Below, in pieces: positions 7,527 to 16,474 of a DNA stretch of 64,000 bases. A program made the translations under genes and the position numbers. The stretch spans positions 1 to 64,000 of IMG/VR virus record IMGVR_UViG_3300022514_000030. One strand, 5' to 3'. Source of the DNA: a virus. The notes under the pieces were generated by a model. That model was given only the letters and a program-made list of their open reading frames with translations, was not told where the DNA came from and made no database searches. Numbering within the stretch: position 1 is the first letter of the stretch; each line of letters starts with the position of its first letter.

Positions 7527-7769
7527 TTACTGTGTACTCAGCGGAAACTTGGGTGAGAAGTTTTCGCGCCTTATCATTAGCTCACGGTCACGCTCCGAGT
7601 GCTGGCATAGCGGTATCGGACAGTCCTGACACTTTACAAACAGGTGTGAGGCCTTCACCATGCACTTATAGCATATTGGGCATGGATGATAGCGCGGACA
7701 GTTGCGCTTTCTAGCCTCCTCAGGCCACACGTTCCTGTATGACACTATGGTGAACTCCTCACTGCTCAT
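7527..7769 (-). CDS. Cysteine-rich metal-binding protein
   Basis: 80 residues with seven cysteines in paired spacing: C24, C30, C33, C36 (CPICYKC), C47, C50 (CQDC), C55, plus His residues. This is enough for two zinc sites or an Fe-S cluster. The ATG at 7769 is preceded by GGAGG, but the linear spacing is about 15 nt. A small perfect hairpin (stem TGCGT/ACGCA, 7772-7784) lies exactly between the two and could bring them together. The gene directly follows the helicase stop. Function is unknown; the setting suggests a nucleic-acid-linked role. Confidence 0.65.
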   Translation of the reverse strand: MSSEEFTIVSYRNVWPEEARKRNCPRYHPCPICYKCMVKASHLFVKCQDCPIPLCQHSERDRELMIRRENFSPKFPLSTQ

Positions 7770-7790
7770 AATGCGTGTTACGCACCTCCT

Positions 7791-8768
7791 CTACTTGATA
7801 TCGTGATGCACGATGTCGAGGTACTTCCTGTGCGTTGCGTCATCCGGCTCCTTCATGAGCGACAGCTCGGGTATAAACTCGAAACAGAGCCGCCCCTTGA
7901 AGGAGTTGTACTTGTTCTTTGCGACGTGTACCTCGAATACAGGATAGCGTGCAAAGTCGTTCGGTGGATACCAGTAAAGGTTGCTCTGCTCACCCCGTGC
8001 ACCAAGGTCGTTGTAGCAGAGCATTATCGACTTTGCCTCGTACCTTATCTTGATTGATTCCCTTATGTCATCAAGCTGCGGGCGCCTTTGGCCGTTCAGC
8101 TTCCGCAGCTCGGCTGTGCACACAATCGGTATATCAAGCTCGTTAGCAAGGTCGGACAGCGCCTGGGCTATGTACTCGTATCTTCCGTTCTCGCTGTTTA
8201 TCCTCACATCCGGCAGTACGTCATGGAAGCTGTCCACAAACACGACCAGCTGCCATTCTTCACCCAGCGTCCCTAAGTCCACCTTTCTCTGCCTCACTAT
8301 TTCACACAGAGAGCTGATCATGCCTGCAGCAGCACCGTCCAGTATCTCGTACTTCAAAGCGCTGTTCTTGATCGTGTCTATAGCCTCAACCACCTTTTTG
8401 TACACGCCGGGGTTCTTTTCCCAGTTCACACCCGCCTGTTTGACTGTGTTTATCGGCAGCCCGGATATGTGTGCTGCAAGACGGCATACCTTTTCAAACT
8501 TGGTATCGTCCAGCGTTATGTCGATCACGTGCACATACTCGTTGTTCTTCACTATCTGCCACGCGAGCTGGCTTGCGAAGGCCGTCTTACCCATGTTGGC
8601 CTCCCCGGCTATGATGTGCAGTCCGGGCTGCAGGCCATGCAGCGCAGCGTCCAATCGCTTAAAACCCGTAGTAAGCCCTTTTCTGCCGCGCTCGATTATC
8701 GCCATTATCGCGTCCAGTTCCGCTATTGTTTGCTCTATCCATGGAAACTGCATTTCGGTAGTGTTCAA
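7791..8768 (-). CDS. DnaB-like replicative helicase (RecA-fold core)
   Basis: About 325 residues, lacking the N-terminal DnaB domain. Motifs: a linker GLTTGFKRLDAAL, Walker A GEANMGKT (about residues 55-62), H1a-type VIDITLD, Walker B VVFVDSFHD, and a C-terminal KNKYNSFKGRLCFEF with the arginine-finger/H4 type loop. It would unwind DNA at the fork as a hexamer together with the primase. The TTG at 8768 lies 9 nt after GGAGG; the GTG seven codons upstream would place that box inside the gene. The N-terminus overlaps the primase gene by about 110 nt, an unusually long overlap in which both readings must be conserved. Confidence 0.9.
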   Translation of the reverse strand: MNTTEMQFPWIEQTIAELDAIMAIIERGRKGLTTGFKRLDAALHGLQPGLHIIAGEANMGKTAFASQLAWQIVKNNEYVHVIDITLDDTKFEKVCRLAAHISGLPINTVKQAGVNWEKNPGVYKKVVEAIDTIKNSALKYEILDGAAAGMISSLCEIVRQRKVDLGTLGEEWQLVVFVDSFHDVLPDVRINSENGRYEYIAQALSDLANELDIPIVCTAELRKLNGQRRPQLDDIRESIKIRYEAKSIMLCYNDLGARGEQSNLYWYPPNDFARYPVFEVHVAKNKYNSFKGRLCFEFIPELSLMKEPDDATHRKYLDIVHHDIK

Positions 8769-9768
8769 TTTCGCATCCCTCCGGTTCACACAGGTCTAGG
8801 CTCTTAAACGTCCTACACCCGTACGCGTACTGGTTTCTGTATGCTGATCTGACGGTGGCTTCAATCTCATCGCCGTTCATCGGCGGGCTGCACTTGTTTC
8901 TACCCCAGTCAAGCAGTATCTGCAGCGCTTCTCCATACTCCATACCACACTGGTAAAAGTAGCTTGCCAGCGCTATTGCCGTGTTGTTTCGCCTGCCGAG
9001 CACCGCGCCTTCAGCAAGCGCCTTCTTAACGCACGGCGCTTCGTACTTAAACTCCTTCCTTCTGTCCCGCTGCTCTATTGTCATGCTCGACACCTTTGCT
9101 TTTGCCTTTGGTGATACAGGCACACGGTCCGGCAGCGGGTTCGGCCGCGGCTGTCCAGCCAGCTCGATTATCTCTCTGTACGAAAGGTTTCTGATCTCGT
9201 CATAGTACAGCCGCACCTTGTACAGTCCCGTTGCTTCATGCATAGTGTTTGGCAGCCTGAGCAGCCGTGACCTGTCGTATATCGCCGTGTCGATACTGAC
9301 TATCTTCCTGCTTTGTGCCGTTGACGCTATCTCCTTAGCCAGCAGGCGAAACACCTCGTTTATGTTCTCAGAGGGCTCCAGTCCAAAAATGCGGGTGGGC
9401 ACCAGGATGGTGAGCCCTTTTTTGCCGGAAAAGTAGCTCAGTACGTAGTCCTTCCTGATGCCGTAGAACGCATCCAGGATGTTGCATACAAACAGGTAGT
9501 CCCTCCTGATTTCCACCCATGCAGCCTCGGTAACATCCGGATCGCTTGACGTCAGGTTGCTGTTGTCAAGATCGATGTAGAAGTACGGCGCGTACATTGC
9601 ACCAGACTTGTCCTTGCTCTTGTATATGTACGCCGTTGCAAACATGGCCTTTGGTCCGTACTTCCTTATAAACCATGCGGCTTCTTTTCTGCTGCCTGCC
9701 GTGAAGCGTATGAACTTGCCGTCATCTGTCTTGTGTGCAAGCTCGATGTACCTGAACTCTTCATTCAT
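8659..9768 (-). CDS. Archaeo-eukaryotic-type primase (AEP)
   Basis: 369 residues. AEP motifs: YFYIDLDNSN (D66/D68, metal site), SGKKGLTILVP (about 114-124, the 'sxH'-type strand), IDTAIYDRSRLLRLPNTMHE (D160, R171, H177) with GLYKV after it. The C-terminal third (RRNNTAIALASYFYQCGMEY ... GDEIEATVRSAY) fits a PriCT-type accessory domain. AEP primases make primers, and some also extend them. This is the first gene behind the promoter at 9811-9839, with AGGGGG about 8 nt before the ATG. Primase followed by a short DnaB-like helicase is a common phage replication pair. Confidence 0.87.
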   Translation of the reverse strand: MNEEFRYIELAHKTDDGKFIRFTAGSRKEAAWFIRKYGPKAMFATAYIYKSKDKSGAMYAPYFYIDLDNSNLTSSDPDVTEAAWVEIRRDYLFVCNILDAFYGIRKDYVLSYFSGKKGLTILVPTRIFGLEPSENINEVFRLLAKEIASTAQSRKIVSIDTAIYDRSRLLRLPNTMHEATGLYKVRLYYDEIRNLSYREIIELAGQPRPNPLPDRVPVSPKAKAKVSSMTIEQRDRRKEFKYEAPCVKKALAEGAVLGRRNNTAIALASYFYQCGMEYGEALQILLDWGRNKCSPPMNGDEIEATVRSAYRNQYAYGCRTFKSLDLCEPEGCEIEHYRNAVSMDRANNSGTGRDNGDNRARQKRAYYGF

Positions 9769-9810
9769 GCCCGAGCCCCCTGTATGGCCCAGCGATTTCC
9801 TTCTATCTCA

Positions 9811-9839
9811 ATTGTATCACAAATGAGACACGGTGTCAA
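9811..9839 (-). promoter_or_regulatory. Host-type (sigma-A) promoter of the early unit
   Basis: On the - strand, TTGACA (9834-9839) and TACAAT (9811-9816) are separated by 17 nt. This is a full -35 match and a five-of-six -10 match at ideal spacing. It lies about 40 nt before the primase start and drives the replication unit leftward. It is the only promoter of this class I see in the window. Confidence 0.85.
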
Positions 9840-9842
9840 GCA

Positions 9843-9881
9843 ATAGAAAAACCAGCCCCTGCTTACTCCTGGGCTGGTTTT
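9843..9881 (-). terminator. Rho-independent terminator ending the large tail unit
   Basis: A perfect 11-bp stem, AAAACCAGCCC (9848-9858) with GGGCTGGTTTT (9871-9881), and a 12-nt loop. It is followed in the - direction by a T-rich run. It lies 6 nt after the stop of the holin-like gene and just upstream of the early promoter, insulating the two units. Its A/T flanks could also stop + strand transcription. Confidence 0.85.
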
Positions 9882-9887
9882 ACTTGT

Positions 9888-10196
9888 CTAGCTTCTTTTC
9901 ACTGCTATGTCCCATAACACGTCCAGCTTTTCCAGCATGCGCTGTGTGAACCGTGACTGGTCCTCTATAAGCCTTTCTAGTCTGTTGAGCATGTTTGTTT
10001 GGCTATCAATGACTGCTGACAGTGCATCAAGCTTTTCAGCGAACTGTTGAATGGTGTGCTCTATGGCATTGTTGCTTTTAACCAGGGCAATGAGTATCTT
10101 TGCCAGTATGACCATTACGTATATCAGTACGGCCAGTGCTATGTAGGCGATGCCGTACTGCCCCAGCATATCGAGCGGAATGTTTGGGAACTCCAC
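9888..10196 (-). CDS. Holin-like protein: one TM segment plus coiled coil
   Basis: About 102 residues. One hydrophobic span at about residues 14-36 (YGIAYIALAVLIYVMVILAK) is followed by a long amphipathic/coiled-coil tail (IEHTIQQFAEKLDALSAVID ... MLNRLERLIEDQSRF). This is the layout of BhlA/UviB-type holins and of some spanin-like or tail-anchoring proteins. The GTG at 10196 lies about 7 nt after AGGGGG; the GTG at 10205 lies inside that box. It is the last gene of the tail unit, a usual place for lysis genes in Bacillota phages, though no endolysin is adjacent. The lysis role is inference. Confidence 0.6.
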   Translation of the reverse strand: MEFPNIPLDMLGQYGIAYIALAVLIYVMVILAKILIALVKSNNAIEHTIQQFAEKLDALSAVIDSQTNMLNRLERLIEDQSRFTQRMLEKLDVLWDIAVKRS

Positions 10197-10221
10197 CCCA
10201 TGCACCCCCTGTATGCTACAT

Positions 10222-11295
10222 TTAAGCTCCGGAACTGTCTTGGTACTGCAGTGTTATTCCCGACACGACGGGTCGCAGCAGCTCATCCTCCGCTTCTACC
10301 TCCAGTATGACCTTTATCTTGCCGGACTGGACTGTAGCCGGGAGTGCGCTGCTTGGCAGCGTCTGTGTCCCGTCGCTTATGCTCACTGCAGCCTTCCCGC
10401 CGTTTTTCACGTCCACTGCTGTGGACAGTATCCTCCACGGCCCGTTCCCCTGCAGCTCAACTTCAGCGGTGAACACCGCCGGTTCAGTTGCAACCACTGC
10501 TCTTTCCACGGCCAGCACCGCCAGCCCGAGATGAAACTCCGGCTTGCCGTCCAGCCATACGGGGTTCTTTTGTATAAGCTCGACACGCACGGCATCCGCC
10601 GCTGTGGGCCTGGTGGTTATAAACACTGCACCATCTGTTGGAAGAAGGTCCGTATGGATGGGTATCCACTTGGACTTGTGCCTGTATTCAACTGTGTTTA
10701 TGGTAACGCCATAAAGCGGGAACGGCACTATCCTGAGCTGATTAAACTCCGGCTTTTCCAGGATGTTTACCGGCAGCTCTACGGTGTACACCGCCCTGGT
10801 ACCGCTGTCGGAGCTGTACGGCACGGTCCTCCACCATGGTCTGTAGCCGTAAAGCGCCCCTTCGGGCGGCGTCTCCCTTATCGTCTTTCCATCGGCAGCG
10901 GGCTCCACGCTTACCTTAACACTGGCAGGCAGTATCTCGCGTCCGTCTTCCGCCTCTATCGTGATGCATGGCAGTGTCTTCTTCGCCATCACGCTTCCCA
11001 TGTTAAAGCGCGGCATGATTATTCCGCTCCCCGCTGCAGTGAACCTGTCAATGCTTATGCGCTGCTCCCAGGTGCCGTCAGCTTTTCTCTTGGGCGCATT
11101 GAGCAGGCTCATCAGCTCTGCTATCTTACCGGTTATGGCTATCTCCTGCAGCCTTGAAGCGGTAATCAGCATGTCCGTATCCGCACTTATACTGTTGTAC
11201 ATCTTGTAGAGCTGCTCTATATCACTAGCCGTACTCTTGATGAAGTCGTTCAAGTCCTGGCTGTTACTGCGATACGGTATCAGTCTTTCGTGCAT
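10222..11295 (-). CDS. Baseplate/fibre-type structural protein
   Basis: 357 residues, unrecognised family. The N-terminal 60 residues are helical (SQDLNDFIKSTASDIEQLYK), and the rest is a series of beta-rich segments with repeated ITIEAED, VSVEPAADG and AEVELQGN strands. This looks like two or more Ig- or jelly-roll-like domains. The ATG has GGGGG about 10 nt upstream. It belongs to a run of large, similarly organised proteins (10222-23868), each with a helical N-terminus and beta-sandwich body, which I read as peripheral tail or fibre proteins. Confidence 0.6.
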   Translation of the reverse strand: MHERLIPYRSNSQDLNDFIKSTASDIEQLYKMYNSISADTDMLITASRLQEIAITGKIAELMSLLNAPKRKADGTWEQRISIDRFTAAGSGIIMPRFNMGSVMAKKTLPCITIEAEDGREILPASVKVSVEPAADGKTIRETPPEGALYGYRPWWRTVPYSSDSGTRAVYTVELPVNILEKPEFNQLRIVPFPLYGVTINTVEYRHKSKWIPIHTDLLPTDGAVFITTRPTAADAVRVELIQKNPVWLDGKPEFHLGLAVLAVERAVVATEPAVFTAEVELQGNGPWRILSTAVDVKNGGKAAVSISDGTQTLPSSALPATVQSGKIKVILEVEAEDELLRPVVSGITLQYQDSSGA

Positions 11296-11476
11296 TTATG
11301 AATTCCCCCATGACTATAGACTTCGCAAGCGTGTCGATCATCAGGGCCAGCTCGCTGGCGAAACTCTCTAGCCTCTCAATATCACAGCGTATGTCGTTCA
11401 TCATCTGGTTAACCTTGCGGCTTTCCATTGGTCCCCTGTACCTATGATTGACAAGTCTCATGACCGGTACTGCCAT
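11264..11476 (-). CDS. Small helical protein within the fibre run
   Basis: About 70 residues from ATG 11476, preceded by GGAGGT at 7 nt; an earlier in-frame ATG at 11491 contains that box. After a basic N-terminus (MRLVNHRYRGPMESRKVNQM) comes an amphipathic helix (RLESFASELALMIDTLAKS). The end overlaps the start of the next gene by 32 nt. The sequence resembles the helical N-termini of its large neighbours, so it may oligomerise with them or be a detached N-terminal module. Function unknown. Confidence 0.55.
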   Translation of the reverse strand: MAVPVMRLVNHRYRGPMESRKVNQMMNDIRCDIERLESFASELALMIDTLAKSIVMGEFINARKTDTVSQ

Positions 11477-11481
11477 GGTTT

Positions 11482-13269
11482 TTACCTCCATAACAATGAA
11501 CAGCCGTAGAGAATCGGGCTTGCTTCGCCTGTCACGCTCTTCATCTCAATCATGGCCCTGACCATGAAATCATTTCCTCTATTCGTATAATACCTGCACA
11601 GAAACCTTAAGGGACCATCGGCTGTTCTGTCCTGTTTGATGTAGAGAGAACTGCCGTCAAATCCTATGCTTTGCTCAGCGGAAACATCACCGTGGATCAG
11701 TGTGCGCATGTCTACAACATTGAGGGGACCGCGGAAGCCGCATACCATTCCGTCAACAATGTCGACGGGAAAGAGCAGGCCAAACACGCCATCCGCCGCA
11801 GGCTTTACAATAACCTCAAGCAGGTTCCAACCTTTCTTTAACCGTAGTGTATAGACTCCGTCCTGCGGCACCTGCTCTATTAAGTTCAGGTAGACTGAGG
11901 CTGGCACACCGGCCGGCTGTGGCGCCCATGACTCAATGACGCAGCCGGTATCGCTGGTGACGAAGATGTGCGTTGAAAGCCTGTAGATTCGCCCTGCCCG
12001 GATTTGAAGTACTGCATCCGCATCGATGTAAGCGCGGTCCGCAGTACCCGCCGTCTCGTACCAATCCCTGAGCGTGCAGCCATCATGCTCTGCCTGTTTG
12101 GATTCGACAACAAACATCCGGTATGCGCTGTATACCCTTATACTGTTTCTTATTGGCAGTTCACTGAACTCGTATATCCTGTGGATGCCTTCCTGGTCTG
12201 TCGCGGTAAACAGCACTTCTTCCTGCAGCTCCTCGTCCAGCTTATGGAGCTTCATCCACGCTCCGCTCTCCGCTTTGTACCACTCTACCCTTTTCCCGCT
12301 TTGATAGCCGATGTACATATCCGCACTGCAACCAGGGGGTAGGGCGATATCGGGTTTGATGCACACCTCCGCGCCCTTGGGCGGAACTGCTGGCGTCACA
12401 TATATCCCGCTGCGTGAATACCTGTTCAGATAAGCGGCGATGCTGCGTATGAACAGATAGTTAGCCATTGAGTTTTCATCGTCGTAACCGGTCTTCCTGA
12501 ACACCACCTGCAGTTTCTTGACGGCTTTCTGCGGGAACACGAACAGAGATGAGTGCTTATCAGTGGCGCTTACCTTACTGTCATCGACATATAGCGCCAC
12601 ATCGTCTACTTTGCCGCTGTACTCCACCGCGATAGCGTTGCACTCTACGGCAGTCTTAAACTCCACGTCGACCGTCAGTGTTATATCGCTCGACCCGGCA
12701 ATTGTCACAGCCCAGCCGTCCGAGTCTTCCTTTACTATGCTGCTGAAGTCGCCCGTTTGCTTTACTGTGCAGGTTCTGGGGTTCACCTGCCAGTAGACCG
12801 ATGCGCTGCTTATGTCAAGCCTGGCGCACCAGCCGTTCTCCTGCTTCACCGTTGCGCACTGCTTGAGGTAGTCTATCTCACATGTCGTCTCGGGTAGATT
12901 TTCTATGTCACGCTCGAATAAAAGCGGCTCGTAACTGAATGTGAATACATCAGCATCCACTGACGCGCTTGCCAACCTGGCCACGGCCTCCCTTGACTGC
13001 AGCTTCAGCTCGGCTTTCTTCAGCACACTGTTGCCCAGCAGCTCTTTTACATCCGTCACGCTCTTTTGTACTGCCTCTATCCAGAGGTTAAGGGCGTCTA
13101 TTGCCTCCTGCCATTCAGCGGGGGATGCAACTTCGCCCGGTGTTATAGCCGGCGGATGGAACGCAGCTGGAGCGGGGGCTGTCTCTTTTCCCGGCGGCAG
13201 CCCTCGCCTAACAGCCTCTACCCTTTTCCGGGCATCACTGATCACTCTTGCTGTATGCCTGACGCTCAT
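11482..13269 (-). CDS. Large structural (fibre/baseplate) protein
   Basis: 595 residues. A basic helical start (ARVISDARKRVEAVRRGLPP) is followed by a Pro/Ala-rich linker and a helical segment (EWQEAIDALNLWIEAVQKSV). About 480 residues of beta-rich sequence follow, including a discoidin/carbohydrate-binding-like stretch (WAVTIAGSSDITLTVDVEF ... AVEYSGKVDDVALYV) and repeated VYLNLIEQVP and GWNLLEVIVK strands. The same GWN(L/T)-V motif occurs in the 459-residue protein at 16475, so the two share a domain. No enzyme motif is seen. Likely a virion adhesin; exact place unknown. Confidence 0.6.
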   Translation of the reverse strand: MSVRHTARVISDARKRVEAVRRGLPPGKETAPAPAAFHPPAITPGEVASPAEWQEAIDALNLWIEAVQKSVTDVKELLGNSVLKKAELKLQSREAVARLASASVDADVFTFSYEPLLFERDIENLPETTCEIDYLKQCATVKQENGWCARLDISSASVYWQVNPRTCTVKQTGDFSSIVKEDSDGWAVTIAGSSDITLTVDVEFKTAVECNAIAVEYSGKVDDVALYVDDSKVSATDKHSSLFVFPQKAVKKLQVVFRKTGYDDENSMANYLFIRSIAAYLNRYSRSGIYVTPAVPPKGAEVCIKPDIALPPGCSADMYIGYQSGKRVEWYKAESGAWMKLHKLDEELQEEVLFTATDQEGIHRIYEFSELPIRNSIRVYSAYRMFVVESKQAEHDGCTLRDWYETAGTADRAYIDADAVLQIRAGRIYRLSTHIFVTSDTGCVIESWAPQPAGVPASVYLNLIEQVPQDGVYTLRLKKGWNLLEVIVKPAADGVFGLLFPVDIVDGMVCGFRGPLNVVDMRTLIHGDVSAEQSIGFDGSSLYIKQDRTADGPLRFLCRYYTNRGNDFMVRAMIEMKSVTGEASPILYGCSLLWR

Positions 13270-14726
13270 AGCAGCGCATCCCTACCTTCCGCATCCCTCG
13301 CCTCTTCAACAACGACTGTGTACCCCGTAACTATGGGCGAGACGTATTCGCCGTGTTCAATGTCCGGCCGGCGCAGCTTTATCCTTACCCTGAACGAGTC
13401 AGCGGTCTTTGGTATGTATATAGCGCTTTTATCCATCAGAAAGTCCGGTGTATACCCTGACAGGACAATCTTGCGCGCAAGCCCGAATACCGCCGCTTCT
13501 TCGTCGTTTCCGGCTATACGGTGCCATGTGGCGCCATCGTCAAAGCTTATCCCCACTTCGGCCAGTCCGTCCCTCTTCAGCGCCTCGGGGATGATATACT
13601 CAACATCTACGCTCAAAGACTTGATGCCGCCGTCAATGTGGTACGGCTTTGACACGTATTCAGATTCCTCAGCGTATGTGTTTGCAAACAGGGAGATGTC
13701 TCTGATTCCTATGCTGTACCTTAGGGCGGGCAGTATCTCGGCGGCGGGCTGAAGAAACAGCTCGTCTATAACTGCCTGCTCGTCGAGCGATTCCTCACCT
13801 TTTATGTACTCCGGTGGTCTTATGTCGCCAGTGGCGGGGTCGTACCTCATGCCGAGCTTGCTTACGGAGTACACCTTATCGGGAAGCCCTATGGCTACGC
13901 TGTAGGGATAGGCTTGCTTTATCCGCATCCTTACCTTTTTGGCGTACTGCGGCAGGCACGGCACCATGATTTTGTCGCTTAGTCTACCTCCTTGCAGGCT
14001 CTGCCGTAGACCTTTGCAGTCGTCCAGTGTGGCTGATACAAGGTACGGCGGCCTGTACCACGGTGCCGCCGGTATAAACGGGTTGACTATCATACCGCTC
14101 ACAATCTCCGGCGCTTCAAGCTCCATCTCGATATCGAGCACCAGCGGCTCCTGGTCAAATGATAGCCAGTACAGCCATTCCGAAAAGCTGGTGTTCCTGT
14201 ACTTGTACCCCTGCAGGCCAAACAGCCGTTCATACTCGAACCATGTATCGCTTTTCCCATCAACCATGTATTTCGGATCAGCGTGTAGACCGTCTTTGGC
14301 ATGGTACAGCCCGCTTTCTTCATATACAACATGCGAGTTTCCGGGCAGGCCGTTACCTGCTATTCTAACAGAGGATATTGACAGCTCGGTGCTGGATAGC
14401 CTGCGCAGCGAGAGCGCGCCGATGTGCGACACAATCTCCGCCGGCTCACCCGCTATGGCGTCATAGTCCATGCTGCTGGTATCTACAAAAGGCTCCCTGA
14501 TTACCGTTAGAAAGCCGCTCCTTAAGCCATCATAGTCCACGGAGCTGCTCCTTAAACTGCTTATACGGGCATACATCTCCTTCAGCTTTACTGCCACCTC
14601 GGCGTTCCTTACAGCGATAAGCTCTTTGATGCCGTCTATTTCGTCTATAATGCTGTCCATCCTTTGCTTTACTTCTGCTAGAAAGGCTTCGAATTCGCTG
14701 GCAAGCGGATAGTCGTAAAGACGCAT
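13266..14726 (-). CDS. Large structural (fibre/baseplate) protein
   Basis: About 486 residues. The preferred ATG at 14726 overlaps the preceding stop (TAATG) and has AGGAGG about 11 nt upstream. The N-terminal 90 residues are coiled-coil-like (FEAFLAEVKQRMDSIIDEID ... MYARISSLRSS). Several beta domains with YIPEALKRDG, VGISFDDGATWHRIAG and FRVRIKLRRPD segments follow. The phrase 'SFDDGATW' is shared in type with the next gene ('SFDGRTWLPI') and marks an exposed beta-sandwich common in phage and secreted proteins. Part of a run of paralogous-looking peripheral tail proteins. Confidence 0.6.
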   Translation of the reverse strand: MRLYDYPLASEFEAFLAEVKQRMDSIIDEIDGIKELIAVRNAEVAVKLKEMYARISSLRSSSVDYDGLRSGFLTVIREPFVDTSSMDYDAIAGEPAEIVSHIGALSLRRLSSTELSISSVRIAGNGLPGNSHVVYEESGLYHAKDGLHADPKYMVDGKSDTWFEYERLFGLQGYKYRNTSFSEWLYWLSFDQEPLVLDIEMELEAPEIVSGMIVNPFIPAAPWYRPPYLVSATLDDCKGLRQSLQGGRLSDKIMVPCLPQYAKKVRMRIKQAYPYSVAIGLPDKVYSVSKLGMRYDPATGDIRPPEYIKGEESLDEQAVIDELFLQPAAEILPALRYSIGIRDISLFANTYAEESEYVSKPYHIDGGIKSLSVDVEYIIPEALKRDGLAEVGISFDDGATWHRIAGNDEEAAVFGLARKIVLSGYTPDFLMDKSAIYIPKTADSFRVRIKLRRPDIEHGEYVSPIVTGYTVVVEEARDAEGRDALL

Positions 14727-16471
14727 TAAAACGTCAGCCTCCTGTTGGCTAAAATGCATATCTTATTCACAATGGGCGTCATGGATGCTGCGCGGGCCGT
14801 GCCCGTTCCGTACAGGACAGCCCTTACCCTGACAACTTCCGGTAGGGCGCGGTACGTGACTGATATCTTGTTAAACTCGTTGAGGACGGTATCAAACTTG
14901 AGCACTTTGCCGCTGACTGTGTAGTTTATACTGCCGCTCCCGCTCTGATGCCCCTCTCTGTACGGGGTTTGATTGTAAATACCGGGCTCCCCGGGGTACC
15001 GCGGCTGTGTCAGAAGTTTCCCGTCAGCAGTGTGGATTGACACCCTGATGGGAACATAGCCTGAACTTAAAACCGATGGATCCCAGTCCGGAGGCATGCT
15101 CTTCACGGTATTGCGGTCAACATACGGCATTCGACTGAGGTACACAGCCCCGCTTTCGTCGGTACCGCTGAACTCCTCCGTAACCTCTGTTATAAACCCA
15201 AGTGCGGGCGCTTCGTATGCGGTCTTTTCCGGGACGTATACGGCAATAATTGGACCTTTGGGCGTGCGCTTGAACGTTATTCTCCTGTTTGACGACAGTA
15301 CATAATCCGTACCGTACTGAAGGATGCTGCCCTCTGCATACAGCACCAGGCCGTGCTCAACGTTAAACCTTAAATCAGCGACAGGGCTGCCGCTCTCGAT
15401 ACGCATTTTCACGCGCTCGCGCACACTGGCATTGCCGTCGGGCACTATCGGCAGCCACGTCCTGCCATCAAATGAAACGTCGTATTCCACCACGTCAGAC
15501 GCACCGGAGAGGACCTCTTCTGTGCGGAGCTGTACAGCAATGGTATCATGGGGAAGTTCTATCGGAGCGGATATCCACTCTGCCGATGTGGCATATCTGT
15601 TTAAACCCACAAACATCCTTCCTATAGCATACTCGTACTCGTACCATACCTTCCTCAGTTTAGCGCTCTCCACGCGTCTGTAGTGTCTCTGGTTTATGAC
15701 AAACTTGAGCTTTCTGGCATATACTAGCGGAAAATGTAGCGTCGTCCTGCCTGATACGAGCATGCTGCCACCGGCAAGGCCCGTGCCGTCGGGGGAGACC
15801 ACGGCTATCACTTCGCCTGCCGTGTTCAGGCACTCCACGACGACAAGATCCATTGGCAGCGCTGAATATGACTCAAGGCTGATGGTATTGACCGGCTGCG
15901 GCACCTTAAAGCTTATCGTGAAGATACAGGGCACGCCTGATGTGATATAACCGAGCTCTTTCCGTGGCTCTAGCCTGGTTATGTCGTCAGTCTTGACGAC
16001 CATTCTCCATATACCGCCATCCTCGATGTTCTGTATTCCATTGTCGGAACAGTTTCGTCCGTGAACATACTCCAAGGCTACATCCGCACTGTCGAGTGCA
16101 TTCAATGATTCTGAAACGGGCAGGGCTATAGAATCGCTGCCGAGACCGGTGCTGAATACCGGCAGTTTCGAATAAAACGCCGGTGAAAACTCTGTATTGA
16201 TAGCCGGTATAACCTCTATCACGTTACCCGACTGTACGTTGAATACCCCGGTACTGTCCATTACCTGTATAACCTTACTTGCCTCGGCAGCCGAAGAATA
16301 GTTAAAGCGCAGCACAGCCGCCTCCAGCTCGTCAACAGCCTTTATGCAGTCATTGAGCGTTGCTTCTATGCTTGCCCAGGTAGATGCCACTTCATCTACG
16401 TCTATAAGCCCGGAAAGGCGCTTTGGTGTTATCCTGTTGACAGGTGTATCTGGAAGCTGAAAATCAAGCAT
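14726..16471 (-). CDS. Large structural (fibre/baseplate) protein
   Basis: 581 residues with the same plan as its neighbour: a helical N-terminus (EVASTWASIEATLNDCIKAV) and a beta-rich body with VEYDVSFDGRTWLPIVPDGN, VLYAEGSILQYGTDYVLSS and FNKISVTYRALPEVVRVRA. The motif YGTDYVL...RRITF...PIIAVYV is the 'V-NG/TDY' type strand pair also seen at 1232 and 32128. ATG with GGGGG 8 nt upstream. Neighbouring genes overlap or lie within a few nucleotides, indicating one coupled message. No catalytic motifs are visible. Confidence 0.6.
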   Translation of the reverse strand: MLDFQLPDTPVNRITPKRLSGLIDVDEVASTWASIEATLNDCIKAVDELEAAVLRFNYSSAAEASKVIQVMDSTGVFNVQSGNVIEVIPAINTEFSPAFYSKLPVFSTGLGSDSIALPVSESLNALDSADVALEYVHGRNCSDNGIQNIEDGGIWRMVVKTDDITRLEPRKELGYITSGVPCIFTISFKVPQPVNTISLESYSALPMDLVVVECLNTAGEVIAVVSPDGTGLAGGSMLVSGRTTLHFPLVYARKLKFVINQRHYRRVESAKLRKVWYEYEYAIGRMFVGLNRYATSAEWISAPIELPHDTIAVQLRTEEVLSGASDVVEYDVSFDGRTWLPIVPDGNASVRERVKMRIESGSPVADLRFNVEHGLVLYAEGSILQYGTDYVLSSNRRITFKRTPKGPIIAVYVPEKTAYEAPALGFITEVTEEFSGTDESGAVYLSRMPYVDRNTVKSMPPDWDPSVLSSGYVPIRVSIHTADGKLLTQPRYPGEPGIYNQTPYREGHQSGSGSINYTVSGKVLKFDTVLNEFNKISVTYRALPEVVRVRAVLYGTGTARAASMTPIVNKICILANRRLTF

Positions 16472-16474
16472 GCT

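Noticed and set aside
10150-11157. + strand open frame of 335 codons and similar ones at 2693-3358, 8050-8799, 24490-25239 and 27136-27801
   Set aside because: All lie antisense within well-supported - strand genes, start without a binding site and translate to compositionally odd sequence.
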